A DNA stretch of 64,000 nt from Rhizobium etli_C (lineage in GTDB: Bacteria > Pseudomonadota > Alphaproteobacteria > Rhizobiales > Rhizobiaceae), in assembly GCF_014198605.1 (NCBI RefSeq), contig NZ_JACIHU010000005.1. One strand, given 5' to 3'. Within the stretch, counting starts at the first letter, position 1, and the number at the start of each line of letters is the position of its first letter. A program made the translations under genes and the position numbers. The notes beneath the pieces are model-generated. The model was given only the letters and a program-made list of their open reading frames with translations, did no database searches and had not been told where the DNA came from. Below are positions 17,143-25,636 of the stretch, in pieces.

Positions 17143-18570
17143 ATGGATACCCAGATGCTGATCGGTTCGCGCTTCGAAAAGGGCACGGAGACGGAAGAGC
17201 ACATCCTGAACCCGAAGACCGGCGAGACGGTGCTCGACCTTGCCGAGGCCTCGCTGTCGCAGATCGATGCCGCCGTCGATGCCGCCGAAAAAGCCTTCAC
17301 AGGCTGGTCGCAGACGACACCGGGCGAGCGCTCCGGTTATCTGCTGAAGATCGCCGACGCCATCGAGAAGGATGCCGCAGCCTTCGCTGCGCTGGAGGCT
17401 TTGAATTGCGGTAAGCCGATCAAATCAGTGCTGAACGACGAAATCCCGGCGATCGTCGATTGTTATCGCTTCTTCGCCGGCGCCGTGCGCAACCTGCATG
17501 CACCGGCTGCGGGCGAATACTTGCCGGGCCACACCTCGATGATCCGCCGCGATCCGATCGGCGTCGTCGGCTCGATCGCGCCGTGGAACTATCCGCTGAT
17601 GATGATGGCCTGGAAACTCGCGCCGGCGATCGCCGGCGGCAATACTGTTGTCTTCAAACCTTCGGAGCAGACGCCGCTAACCGCGCTGAAGATGGCGAGG
17701 CTGCTCTCGAAAATCCTGCCCGAAGGCGTCGTCAACGTCATCCTCGGCCGCGGCGAAAGCGTCGGCAACGCGCTGATCAATCACCCCAAGATCGGCATGA
17801 TCTCGATAACAGGCGATATCGCCACCGGCAAAAAGGTGCTGCAAGCCGCCGCCAAAACGGTCAAGCGCACCCATCTGGAACTCGGCGGCAAGGCGCCGGT
17901 TATCGTCTTCGATGATGCCGATATCGATGCCGTCGTGTCGGGCATCCGCACCTTCGGCTATTACAATGCCGGACAGGACTGCACGGCCGCCTGCCGTATC
18001 TATGCCGATGCCAGGGTCTACGACAATTTCGTCGCCGATCTCTCCTCGGCCGTCGCAAGCATTCGCTTCAACCACGCCGACGATACCGAAAACGAAATCG
18101 GCCCGCTAATCTCCCGGCGCCAGCGCGATCGCGTCGAAAGCTTCGTTGCCCGCGCTTCCGAACATAAGCACATGGAGATTACCACCGGCGGCAAGATCTC
18201 CGGCGACAAAGGTTTCTTCTTCACCCCGACCGTCATTGCAGGCGCCTTGCAGGACGACGAGATCGTCCGACGCGAGGTCTTCGGCCCGGTCGTCTCGGTC
18301 ACCCGCTTTTCCGATCCCGACGATGCCGTCGCCTGGGCGAACGACAGCGATTACGGCCTGGCCTCTTCGGTCTGGACCAAGGATATCGGCCGCGGCATGA
18401 AGACCGCCGCCCGTCTGCAATATGGCTGCACCTGGATCAACACGCATTTCATGCTGGTCAACGAGATGCCGCATGGCGGCGTCAAACAGTCTGGCTACGG
18501 CAAGGACATGTCGACCTACGCGCTGGAGGACTACACCGCCGTGCGTCACGTGATGATCAATCACGGCTGA
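17143..18570 (+). CDS. Aldehyde dehydrogenase, gamma-aminobutyraldehyde type
   Basis: NAD(P)-dependent enzyme of 475 residues. Core motifs: PWNYPLMMMAWKLAPAIAGG, the catalytic Glu in LELGGKAP, the catalytic Cys in GQDCTAACR, and EVFGPVVSV. It resembles PatD/YdcW-type dehydrogenases that oxidise 4-aminobutanal to GABA after putrescine deamination. ATG 17143 follows AGGGAGAA. It is the last gene of the transporter operon, so import and oxidation appear coupled. No putrescine aminotransferase or oxidase is in the window, so that step must be encoded elsewhere. Exact aldehyde is inferred. Confidence 0.88.
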   Translation: MDTQMLIGSRFEKGTETEEHILNPKTGETVLDLAEASLSQIDAAVDAAEKAFTGWSQTTPGERSGYLLKIADAIEKDAAAFAALEALNCGKPIKSVLNDEIPAIVDCYRFFAGAVRNLHAPAAGEYLPGHTSMIRRDPIGVVGSIAPWNYPLMMMAWKLAPAIAGGNTVVFKPSEQTPLTALKMARLLSKILPEGVVNVILGRGESVGNALINHPKIGMISITGDIATGKKVLQAAAKTVKRTHLELGGKAPVIVFDDADIDAVVSGIRTFGYYNAGQDCTAACRIYADARVYDNFVADLSSAVASIRFNHADDTENEIGPLISRRQRDRVESFVARASEHKHMEITTGGKISGDKGFFFTPTVIAGALQDDEIVRREVFGPVVSVTRFSDPDDAVAWANDSDYGLASSVWTKDIGRGMKTAARLQYGCTWINTHFMLVNEMPHGGVKQSGYGKDMSTYALEDYTAVRHVMINHG

Positions 18571-18769
18571 ACGGCGAATAGCCTGATCTGCTCAGCCAGT
18601 CTGGCGCAAGGCGCGAGCGAGTGCCTGCCGCCGCGCCAGACCATATCGGTGCTCAGCCTAGACGATGGTTCCCGGTGATTGATCATCGATCGGCAAATCC
18701 CAGCCGGGTTTACGCTTTGAAGGGAGCCGCGTTTCGCCCCGAGGCAATGCGGTCTGGTGCCAACGATCT

Positions 18770-18796
18770 GGAACAATTTCCCGGCTGCGGCGTCTT
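18770..18796 (+). promoter_or_regulatory. Possible EcfG/RpoE2 general-stress promoter
   Basis: GGAAC, 16 bases, then CGTCTT, close to the rhizobial EcfG pattern GGAAC-N16/17-CGTT, 26 bp upstream of a small membrane-protein gene. The last T of the -10 core is missing (CGTC). The rest of 18571-18769 shows nothing clear. Confidence 0.4.
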
Positions 18797-18822
18797 CTCA
18801 GGCAAAAGCAAAGGATGACGCC

Positions 18823-18996
18823 ATGCTGAAATGGGCTCTGATATTTTTCGTGATTTCGATCATTGCCGGCTTCTTCGGATTTTCCGGTGTTTCCGCAGCC
18901 ACGGCGACCATCGCCCGCGTGCTCTTCGGCATCGCCCTGGTGATCTTCCTGATCTTCCTGGTCCTTGCACTGATGGCCGGACAGGCAGTTCTGTAA
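18823..18996 (+). CDS. Small membrane protein, DUF1328/YtjA type
   Basis: 57 residues, almost entirely hydrophobic with two membrane segments around FGFSGVSAATATIARVLFGI, the conserved core of DUF1328. Such proteins are annotated by family only; their function is not known, though in rhizobia they are often stress induced. ATG 18823 follows AAAGGATG. A possible EcfG promoter is just upstream. It is a single-gene unit. Confidence 0.82.
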   Translation: MLKWALIFFVISIIAGFFGFSGVSAATATIARVLFGIALVIFLIFLVLALMAGQAVL

Positions 18997-19091
18997 GTTG
19001 CGGCCAGCAGCATTCGGCAAGCCGCCGGCCTGAAGCCACGTCTCTCGCTCTCTATCCGGCCTTTCGATGGCAGCGGGCAGGATCGCGCCTG

Positions 19092-19535
19092 CTATAACAT
19101 CGCCCTTAGCCAGCGGTGCATACGGTCGGTCCGCTTTTTCAGCAGATGGCCGATCGATATCGATCCCGCGCCCGCAGCCACCAGGACGAACATGCCGCCG
19201 GCAATCGCCAGATCCTTCTCGAAATGCAGGAGCTCGTTCTGGCTGGCAAAGTTGGTGTGGAAGAGAAAGGCGGTTGCCAGACAAAAGAGCGCCAGCGCCA
19301 AGGCGCCGAGCCGGCTGAGGAACCCGGTCGCAACGCAAAGGCCGGCGCCGATCTGAAGGACGATGGTGGCAAAGGCGATCGGCGCCGAAAGACCGAGTTT
19401 TTCGAAGGTGTCTATGGTCGCGGCGAGATCGGTCGCAAGCGACAACCCCTCGTGCAGGAAGATCAGCGACAGCAGAAGCCTGCCCAGAAGAAGAATGAGA
19501 TCGGCCAGCCGCAGCCGGCTTGAGGCGCTTTCCAT
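19092..19535 (-). CDS. DoxX-family membrane protein
   Basis: 147 residues with about four membrane helices. The family start is visible as LLLGRLLLSLIFLHEGL, followed by ASIVLQIGAG-like sequence IVLQIGAGLCVATG. DoxX proteins are membrane components sometimes tied to thiosulfate or redox metabolism; the role here is unknown. ATG 19535 follows GGAGGG. It lies 69 bp behind the frameshifted DUF1345 gene on the same strand and may be its operon partner. Confidence 0.8.
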   Translation of the reverse strand: MESASSRLRLADLILLLGRLLLSLIFLHEGLSLATDLAATIDTFEKLGLSAPIAFATIVLQIGAGLCVATGFLSRLGALALALFCLATAFLFHTNFASQNELLHFEKDLAIAGGMFVLVAAGAGSISIGHLLKKRTDRMHRWLRAML

Positions 19536-19604
19536 CTTACCCTCCGGTCGAAGAGCGGCAATCGGCCAGCCGCTCTTGCTTCAGCTTTCCTCGTGGAAAC
19601 CGCA

Positions 19605-20290
19605 TTATAGCAGGCTAGCGCCGACATTGATCGCCAGCGCCAGGATCGTCGTATTGAACAGGAAAGACAGCACGGCATGCAGCAGCGTCAGCTTACGCAT
19701 GCCGGTCGACCCGACTGCGACATCCGCCGTCTGCGCCGCAACACCGATGGTGAAGGAGAAATAGAGGAAATCCCAATAGCTGGGCTCTTCGATCCCGTCG
19801 GGAAACTTCAAACCGCCCTCTTCGTCCGCCCCGCCATAGAAATAATGGGCATAGTGAATGGTGAGAGCGTGTGCAGAAAAACCCAGGAGATCAGGATCGT
19901 CAGCACGGCGCCGCCTGCCCGCGTGAGCGCAACGTCGGGTGTAGCCTCCTTGATCGAATGAAGCTCGAGGCCGATGCCGGCGATGCTGGCAACGGCCGCG
20001 CCGATCGAAAGGACCAAAAGGACCGTATCGGAAAAATCGAGATCTGCGGCGCGTTCGCGGATGCTTTCGACCGTCGCCCGCAGCATCTTGCGCCAGCTGA
20101 GCACGATGAACACGCCGGCGCTGGCATTCCATCCGAACAGGATATTGCGGGCGCTGACCTCGCGCGATGTCACCAGCAGAAAGACCGCCAGCCCAGCCAG
20201 GAAAGCGATGATGAAGCTTGCATGTCTTCGGAAAAACGTCGCCAAAGAACTTGCCCGATTCTCTTGCACGATCGTCGCCTCCGGCCGCAT
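19605..20290 (-). pseudogene. DUF1345 membrane protein, broken by a frameshift
   Basis: The first part (20290 to about 19864) encodes four membrane helices and ends in-family at LISWVFLHTL. The continuation TIHYAHYFYGG, YWDFLYFSFTIGVAAQTADV and LLHAVLSFLFNTTILAL, also typical of DUF1345, is in another frame. Restoring one base near 19863, so that CTCTCACC reads CTCTTCACC, gives an intact protein of about 228 residues. The remaining sequence has no other damage, so this is either a recent mutation or a sequencing error. Function of the family is unknown. Confidence 0.8.
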
Positions 20291-20310
20291 AGGCCGTTGA
20301 TATCAGCACG

Positions 20311-20343
20311 AAAAAGGCGCGGAGGCCAGCCGGCCTCCGCGCC
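20311..20343 (-). terminator. Intrinsic terminator of the transaldolase gene
   Basis: Perfect 12-bp stem GGCGCGGAGGCC with its complement, AGCC loop, followed on the minus strand by five Ts. It begins 22 bp past the tal stop. Confidence 0.88.
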
Positions 20344-20365
20344 TCCAATTGTTTGCGCACCTCGA

Positions 20366-21331
20366 TCAGGCGGCAGCGAGCTGCAGTTCCTTCTGCACCA
20401 TGGTGCGCAGCGTCGTCAGGTCCTTGGCGAAGGCACGGATGCCTTCGGCGAGCTTTTCCGTCGCCATCGCGTCTTCGTTCATCATCCAGCGGAAGGTCTT
20501 CTCGTCGACCGAGACCTTGGCGTCGGGCTTGCGGCTCTCCGGCGAGAGCTTGCGCTCCAGCTTGCCTTCACCCTTGGAAAGTTCGTCAAGCAGGGCCGGG
20601 CTGATGGTCAGCCGGTCGCAGCCGGCAAGGGCTTCGATTTCGCCAGCATTGCGGAAGGAGGCGCCCATGACGATCGTCTTGATGTCGTTCGCCTTGTAAT
20701 AGTTGTAGATATCACGCACGGAGATGACGCCCGGATCTTCCTCGGCGGTGTAATCCTTGCCGGTCGATTTCTTGTACCAGTCGAGAATGCGGCCGACGAA
20801 GGGCGAAATCAGGAACACCTTGGCATCGGCGCAGGCGATCGCCTGGGCCTTGCTGAAGAGAAGCGTCAGGTTGCAGTCGATGCCCTCCTTCTGCAGCACT
20901 TCGGCGGCGCGGATGCCCTCCCAGGTGGACGCGAGCTTGATTAGAATGCGGTCCCGTTCGATGCCGCGATCCTTATAGGCGGCAATGATCGAGCGCGCCT
21001 TGGCAAGGGAAGCCTCGGTGTCGAAGGAAAGGTCGGCATCGACCTCGGTCGAGACCCGGCCGGGGACGAGCTTCACCAGCGCAGCGCCGACCGAGATCGC
21101 AAGGCGATCGGCGACGGCGGAGGAGACGGCTTCAGGATTGCCGCCCTGCGTCTTGCCCCAGGCGACGGCTTCCTGGATGGCATCGGCAAACATCGGGGTG
21201 CCGAGCGCCTTCAGCACAATGCTCGGATTCGTCGTGCAATCTACCGGCTTCAGGCGCGCGACCGCCTCGATGTCGCCGGTATCGGCGACGACGGTGGTGA
21301 TCTCGCGGAGTTGGTCAAGCTTGGATGTCAT
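20366..21331 (-). CDS. tal: Transaldolase
   Basis: Pentose-phosphate enzyme that moves a dihydroxyacetone unit between sedoheptulose 7-phosphate and glyceraldehyde 3-phosphate. 321 residues, TalB class. The Schiff-base Lys is K132 in RILIKLASTWEGI, and the N-terminal DCTTNPSIVLKAL motif is present. ATG 21331 (MTSKLDQLRE) matches the family start; the longer frame to 21403 is not supported. It is divergent from a SorC-family regulator gene across 422 bp and ends at a strong terminator. Confidence 0.95.
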   Translation of the reverse strand: MTSKLDQLREITTVVADTGDIEAVARLKPVDCTTNPSIVLKALGTPMFADAIQEAVAWGKTQGGNPEAVSSAVADRLAISVGAALVKLVPGRVSTEVDADLSFDTEASLAKARSIIAAYKDRGIERDRILIKLASTWEGIRAAEVLQKEGIDCNLTLLFSKAQAIACADAKVFLISPFVGRILDWYKKSTGKDYTAEEDPGVISVRDIYNYYKANDIKTIVMGASFRNAGEIEALAGCDRLTISPALLDELSKGEGKLERKLSPESRKPDAKVSVDEKTFRWMMNEDAMATEKLAEGIRAFAKDLTTLRTMVQKELQLAAA

Positions 21332-21753
21332 GGTCAATAATCCTTGTTGAACTTGGGCTGCGACCGGCGCGAGTTCCGCCCGGCAAAGGTGATCTACCGA
21401 CAAGCTGTCGGCATGCTGCAGGCGAAAATGCGCATATCCGTCACGGATGATTCATAAACGTGAAGAACAGTGGCCGTGTTCCCGCGGGCAAACCGCACGC
21501 CGAACGCAAGCGATGTCGCCTGCGGCTGGAAGGCCGGTCGTGACTTTCGGCATGCCCGCACTATGTCCTCCTCGGACGGACAGAACGACTTCGTGTCGCC
21601 GGGACTATCGCCATTCGCCCGAGGAAAAGTCAAGGACATTTGTGCATTTCAATTGACATAAGTGTCACACCCGTCATTATCCCGGCAACAAACGCGCCGC
21701 GACAGCCGTTCATTCCTGATGGGATTTAGGGCAGGAACTCGGCTGGAGGACAT
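21332..21753. other. Divergent intergenic region between tal and the SorC gene
   Basis: 422 bp with no convincing gene; short open frames here (for example 21394-21639) have no ribosome site or family features. The right-hand end carries a promoter/palindrome at 21653-21681. The middle (21480-21640) shows no structure I recognise. Confidence 0.6.
21653..21681 (+). promoter_or_regulatory. Promoter and palindrome for the SorC-family gene
   Basis: TTGACA (21653) and ATTATC (21676) are 17 bp apart, a good vegetative promoter. The -35 is embedded in TGACA-TAAG-TGTCA (21654-21667), so a protein bound there would block it. Autoregulation by the SorC product is a reasonable guess. Confidence 0.55.
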
Positions 21754-22779
21754 GTGGTCAAGCTCAAACGCGGCACGCATACGGCCTATTCGGAGGCATC
21801 CTCGCTACGGTTGCGGGCCGCGTGGCTCTATTACAACGAGGGCCTGACCCAGAAGGATGTCGCCGAACAGCTCGGTATCAGCCGCACCACCGTCATCCGC
21901 CTGCTCGACGAGGCGATGAAGCGCAGCGAAGTCCAGATCTGGATCAACGATTCGATCGGCGATTGCGTCGAGCTTTCGGTGAAGCTGGAGCGCGCCTACG
22001 GCCTCGACGAGGCGATCGTCGTGCCGGCGCCGGTCCATGTCGACGTCGCCTCGCTGGCAAAGAATGTCGGCCTGGCGCTTGGCCAGTTTCTTTCCGAAGC
22101 CATCCCGGACGACTATACGATCGGCGTCGGCTGGGGCCGCACTATGACAGCTTCGCTGTCGAGCTTCCGGCCGCCGCGCCGGGCCAATTGCAAGGTCGTG
22201 TCGCTGCTCGGCGGCATCGTCGCCGTCCACCAGACGAACCCGATCGATTATACGTGGCGGCTGGCCAATCAGCTCGGCGCCGAATGCTATATGTTCCTGG
22301 CGCCGCTTCTGGTCGATTCCGTCGAAACCAAACGCAATCTCATCGAGAAGTGCGGCTTGGACACCATCTACCGTCTCGCCGAGAATCTTGATCTGGCGAT
22401 CGTCAGCTGCGGCGATATCGGCCCGCATTCGACCTCGCTGTCGGAAGGCTGGATATCGAAAGCCGAACTGCAGGAACTGATCGACGCCGGCTGCGTCTGC
22501 GACACCATGTTCAACTTCCTCGACAGAGATGGCAATTCGGTCGACCACTCGATCAATCGTCGGGTGATGTCCGTCGATCTCGACACGCTGAAGGAAGCCA
22601 AGCACATCGTGCTCTCCTCCGGCGGCGCCCATCGTGCCGTCGCCATCCGCGCCACGATCAAGCGCATCGGCTGCAACACGCTGATCACCGACGAAAGCGC
22701 GGCGCGGGCGCTGCTGGAATTGGCCGAGACATCACCGCCAGCCTCTTCTCCCCAGCGGAGAGAAGTACCAGAGCGATAG
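21754..22779 (+). CDS. SorC-family sugar-binding transcriptional regulator
   Basis: 341 residues. The N-terminal HTH is LRAAWLYYNEGLTQKDVAEQ followed by LGISRTTVIRLL; residues 60-330 form the SorC sugar-phosphate-binding domain (GVGWGRTMTASL, VSLLGGI, LSSGGAHRAVAI). The start is GTG 21754 behind GGAGGA; an overlapping ATG two bases earlier is out of frame. The last 14 or so codons read through a copy of the CTTCTCCCC-type repeat (22745-22765), so the C-terminal tail is repeat derived. It resembles EryD-like polyol regulators. The divergent tal gene may be a target. Confidence 0.85.
   Translation: MVKLKRGTHTAYSEASSLRLRAAWLYYNEGLTQKDVAEQLGISRTTVIRLLDEAMKRSEVQIWINDSIGDCVELSVKLERAYGLDEAIVVPAPVHVDVASLAKNVGLALGQFLSEAIPDDYTIGVGWGRTMTASLSSFRPPRRANCKVVSLLGGIVAVHQTNPIDYTWRLANQLGAECYMFLAPLLVDSVETKRNLIEKCGLDTIYRLAENLDLAIVSCGDIGPHSTSLSEGWISKAELQELIDAGCVCDTMFNFLDRDGNSVDHSINRRVMSVDLDTLKEAKHIVLSSGGAHRAVAIRATIKRIGCNTLITDESAARALLELAETSPPASSPQRREVPER
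22745..22765. repeat. Fragment of the CTTCTCCCC-type repeat inside the SorC gene end
   Basis: A small hairpin, CTTCTCCCC-AGC-GGAGAGAAG, one base different from the arm of the inverted repeat at 14161. It encodes the tail of the SorC-family protein. Confidence 0.6.
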
Positions 22780-22829
22780 CGCGGCAATGCGGGGGTGGGC
22801 GGCAGCGACGAACGACCCTGCCGCTCCCC

Positions 22830-23702
22830 TCAGGCGTGCGCCGATTCCCAGCCGAGCATCGCCCGCTTGCGGGTCAGGCCCCAATGATATCCGGTCAGTG
22901 CTCCGTTCTTGCCAAGCGCGCGATGGCAGGGCACGACGAAGGAAATCGGATTGGCCCCGACGGCAGCGCCGACAGCGCGCATGGCGGTCGGCCGGCCGAT
23001 ATCCCTGGCGATATCGCTATAGGTCACAGCCTTGCCGAACGGGATCTTCAGCAGGCTCTGCCAGACGCTGACCTGGAAATCCGTTCCAATCAGGACGACC
23101 CGCAACGGCTGGTCCGACGTCCAGCGGCCCGGCTGGAAGATGCGCTCGGCATAGGGAGCCGTCGCCTGCCGGTCCTCGATGTATTCCGCATTCGGCCAAC
23201 GGCAGGTCATGTCTTCCAGGCAGGCCTTTTCGTCGCCGCTATCGCTGAAGGCAAGGCCGGCGAGACCGCGATCCGTGACCATGACGAGAGCCGCACCGAA
23301 GGGGCAATTGTGGAAGCCGTAGCGGATCGTCAGCCCACCGCCCTTCGCCTTCCATTCGCCCGGAGACATCGCCTCATGGGTGACGAAGAGATCATGCAGG
23401 CGGCTCGGGCCGGAAAGCCCGACCTCGATGGAAGTTTCGAGCAAAGGCATCTCTTCCTTGCGCAGCAGCCGCTTGGCATGGTCGAGCGTAACGGCTTGCA
23501 GAAAGGCCTTGGGAGAGAGGCCGGCCCAGCGAGTGAAGGTCTTCTGAAGCTGCGTTGGGGACTGGTTCAGCCGCGCCGCAATCGCTTCCAGCGAGGGCTG
23601 GTCGCGATATTCTTCGCTGATGAGTTCGATGACCCGACGGACGGTATCGTAGTCGGGGCCGCCGGGGGTGACATCTGTGTCGAGCTTCGCGATCATATTC
23701 AT
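22830..23702 (-). CDS. AraC-type HTH fused to O6-methylguanine-DNA methyltransferase (Ada-like)
   Basis: 290 residues. Residues about 15-120 carry an AraC-type HTH (LEAIAARLNQSPTQLQKTFT); residues 125-290 are a methyltransferase domain with the acceptor cysteine C259 in VVPCHRAL and YSDIARDIGRPTAMRAVGAA. It repairs O6-alkylguanine by irreversible transfer to C259. The zinc-binding N-terminal methyl-phosphotriester domain of Ada is absent, so it cannot use Ada's classic sensor. ATG 23702 follows AGGAGAAAAA. It is a single-gene unit, 77 bp from the DUF2244 gene. Confidence 0.9.
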   Translation of the reverse strand: MNMIAKLDTDVTPGGPDYDTVRRVIELISEEYRDQPSLEAIAARLNQSPTQLQKTFTRWAGLSPKAFLQAVTLDHAKRLLRKEEMPLLETSIEVGLSGPSRLHDLFVTHEAMSPGEWKAKGGGLTIRYGFHNCPFGAALVMVTDRGLAGLAFSDSGDEKACLEDMTCRWPNAEYIEDRQATAPYAERIFQPGRWTSDQPLRVVLIGTDFQVSVWQSLLKIPFGKAVTYSDIARDIGRPTAMRAVGAAVGANPISFVVPCHRALGKNGALTGYHWGLTRKRAMLGWESAHA

Positions 23703-23779
23703 CGTTTTTCTCCTTTAGACAGGAGATAATCAAGGGCGGACGGCCAAACCACCCGATTCTTGCGCCTCCGGCAGAACGT

Positions 23780-24277
23780 TCAGAGACGCTGCTTGACCGT
23801 GGCGAGCGCCCCTTTGAAAGCCTTGGCGAAACTCTCGCGATCATCAGGGTTCAGGAAGGAGCCGACATCCGTGCGCCGGCCCTCGCCGAAAATCTGCATG
23901 GAGAGGATGCCGATTTCCTGATGCCGGCGGACGAGGAACCGCGCCCAGAACGGGTTGAAATGATGCTCCACCATCCGCCCCGACGGCGCAAACTTGCGCA
24001 CCGAAACATCCGTGCGCGACACCGTGACTTCCTCGCGGGCCCTTCCGGAGCGGTAACTCAGCCAGAAAGCGCCGTAAAGCAGGACGAAATCCAGCCCGAA
24101 GAAGAAGCCGATCGGCCAGGCGCCGGTCACGGTGAAGAACATGCCGTAGAGAAAGCAGACGGCGCCCGACAAAATGAGCAGCACCTTGAAGCCCTTGCGC
24201 CCGAGCGATCGGTGGGGAAAGAGTTCGGCTGCGAAAACAGGCTTTTCGTTGAAGCTGTCGGCGTTGCTTTCCATCAT
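23780..24277 (-). CDS. DUF2244 membrane protein
   Basis: About 165 residues with two membrane segments (VLLILSGAVCFLYGMFFTVT and PIGFFFGLDFVLLYGAFWLSY, overlapping the 20-residue limit at their ends) and a soluble C-terminal half with RFLVRRHQEIGILSM. Matches DUF2244, function unknown. ATG 24277 or 24274 is preferred because the start at 24301 would overlap the divergent nth start. The nth gene begins 22 bp away in the other direction, a pairing often kept in alphaproteobacteria. Confidence 0.75.
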   Translation of the reverse strand: MMESNADSFNEKPVFAAELFPHRSLGRKGFKVLLILSGAVCFLYGMFFTVTGAWPIGFFFGLDFVLLYGAFWLSYRSGRAREEVTVSRTDVSVRKFAPSGRMVEHHFNPFWARFLVRRHQEIGILSMQIFGEGRRTDVGSFLNPDDRESFAKAFKGALATVKQRL

Positions 24278-24299
24278 GGCCGTTGAGTATAGATTCTCC

Positions 24300-25082
24300 A
24301 TGGCGAATCCGAAACTCAAATCCGTTGGCAAACCGTCCCAAAACTCGAATGTCATCACCCGCCGCAAACCGGCAGCGGCGGTGAAAACCGCCTATTCCGT
24401 GGCTGAGCGCGAGGAGATCTTCCGCCGTTTCTCGGTGCAGCGGCCGGAACCGAGAGGCGAACTCGAGCATACCAACCCCTTTACCCTCGTCGTCGCGGTG
24501 GCGCTTTCCGCCCAGGCAACCGACGCCGGGGTCAACAAGGCGACGCGGGCGCTCTTCAAGGTCGCCGACACGCCGCAGAAAATGCTCGATCTCGGCGAGG
24601 AGAACGTCCGCGATTACATCAAGACGATCGGCCTTTATCGCAACAAGGCAAAGAACGTCATCGCGCTCTCGCAGATGCTGGTCGACGAATTCGCGGGCAA
24701 GGTACCGGAAACGCGCGAGGAACTGGTCCGCCTGCCCGGCGTCGGACGCAAAACCGCCAATGTCGTGCTCTCCATGGCCTTCGGCCAGGCGACGATGGCG
24801 GTCGACACGCACATTTTCCGCATCGCCAACCGCATCAGGCTGGCCCCCGGCAAGACGCCTGACGAGGTCGAGGCGCGGTTGATGAAGGTCGTGCCGAAAC
24901 ATTACCTCTATCACGCGCATCACTGGCTGATCCTGCACGGGCGCTACACCTGCAAGGCGCGCCGCCCTGAATGCGAGCGCTGCGTTATCGCCGACATCTG
25001 CAAGTCGCCGGAGAAGAGTTCCGATATTCCGGCGCCGCTCGTCGAGCTACCGCCGCAGGTGATCGGCGAGGCCGTCGAGTAA
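24300..25082 (+). CDS. nth: Endonuclease III
   Basis: DNA glycosylase/AP lyase for oxidised pyrimidines in base excision repair, 260 residues with an N-terminal basic extension of about 30. The helix-hairpin-helix and catalytic Lys are in LPGVGRKTANVVLSMAFG, the catalytic Asp in VDTHIFRIANR, and the [4Fe-4S] ligands in C-x6-C-x2-C-x5-C (CKARRPECERCVIADIC). ATG 24300 begins MANPKLKSVG. The last 36 bases overlap the convergent TetR gene. Confidence 0.95.
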   Translation: MANPKLKSVGKPSQNSNVITRRKPAAAVKTAYSVAEREEIFRRFSVQRPEPRGELEHTNPFTLVVAVALSAQATDAGVNKATRALFKVADTPQKMLDLGEENVRDYIKTIGLYRNKAKNVIALSQMLVDEFAGKVPETREELVRLPGVGRKTANVVLSMAFGQATMAVDTHIFRIANRIRLAPGKTPDEVEARLMKVVPKHYLYHAHHWLILHGRYTCKARRPECERCVIADICKSPEKSSDIPAPLVELPPQVIGEAVE

Positions 25083-25625
25083 GGCCGCGATCGCCCGCTC
25101 GTAATCCCGCCTGTCCCCACCGGCTTCGATCGCAATCGCCGCACGATCGAAAGCCGCCGACAGCAGCGATGTCAGCGGGTCAAGCAGGGCGCCTGCCTCC
25201 GGCAGAAACGCCGCAAGTCCTTCCCGTAAACTCGCCTCCGCATTCTCCGCATCCAGTGCCGCGGCCGCCGGCGATCCGAGAACGGCAGGTGCTTCCATCA
25301 GCAGCAGTCGTGTCCGCCCCGGTTGCGCCATCGCGGCGAAATAGGCTGAAGCGCCGGCGATCAATGCAGCCCGCGTCCCTTGTTCCGGCGCCGAAGCCGC
25401 CTCGATTGCCTTGGCCACCGCTTGCGCCTCGCACGCGATCACCGCCTGGAACAGTGCCTTCTTGTCCTCGAAATGATGGTAGAGCGCCCCGCGCGTCACG
25501 CCTGCCGCCGCGACGATCTCAGGCGTCGCCGTTTCGGCATAACCTTTCTCGACGAAGATACATCGCCCAGCGTCGATCAGCGCCTGCCTTGTCTGTTCGG
25601 TTCTCTCGCGATTGCTGCGGCTCAT
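25047..25625 (-). CDS. TetR-family repressor of the adjacent glyoxalase-fold gene
   Basis: 192 residues. HTH: TPEIVAAAGVTRGALYHHFE with Phe/Tyr-rich flank GRCIFVEKGY upstream. The C-terminal half is an Ala-rich helical ligand domain of the TetR_C type. The 3' end overlaps the convergent nth gene by 36 bp. It is divergent from the VOC gene at 25707 with two inverted repeats between them, so it probably represses both. Confidence 0.85.
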   Translation of the reverse strand: MSRSNRERTEQTRQALIDAGRCIFVEKGYAETATPEIVAAAGVTRGALYHHFEDKKALFQAVIACEAQAVAKAIEAASAPEQGTRAALIAGASAYFAAMAQPGRTRLLLMEAPAVLGSPAAAALDAENAEASLREGLAAFLPEAGALLDPLTSLLSAAFDRAAIAIEAGGDRRDYERAIAALLDGLADHLRR

Positions 25626-25636
25626 ACCGTCTATTT

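Noticed and set aside
21394..21639. 81-codon minus-strand frame between tal and the SorC gene
   Set aside because: No ribosome site, no hydrophobic or domain features, and equal-length frames exist on the other strand.
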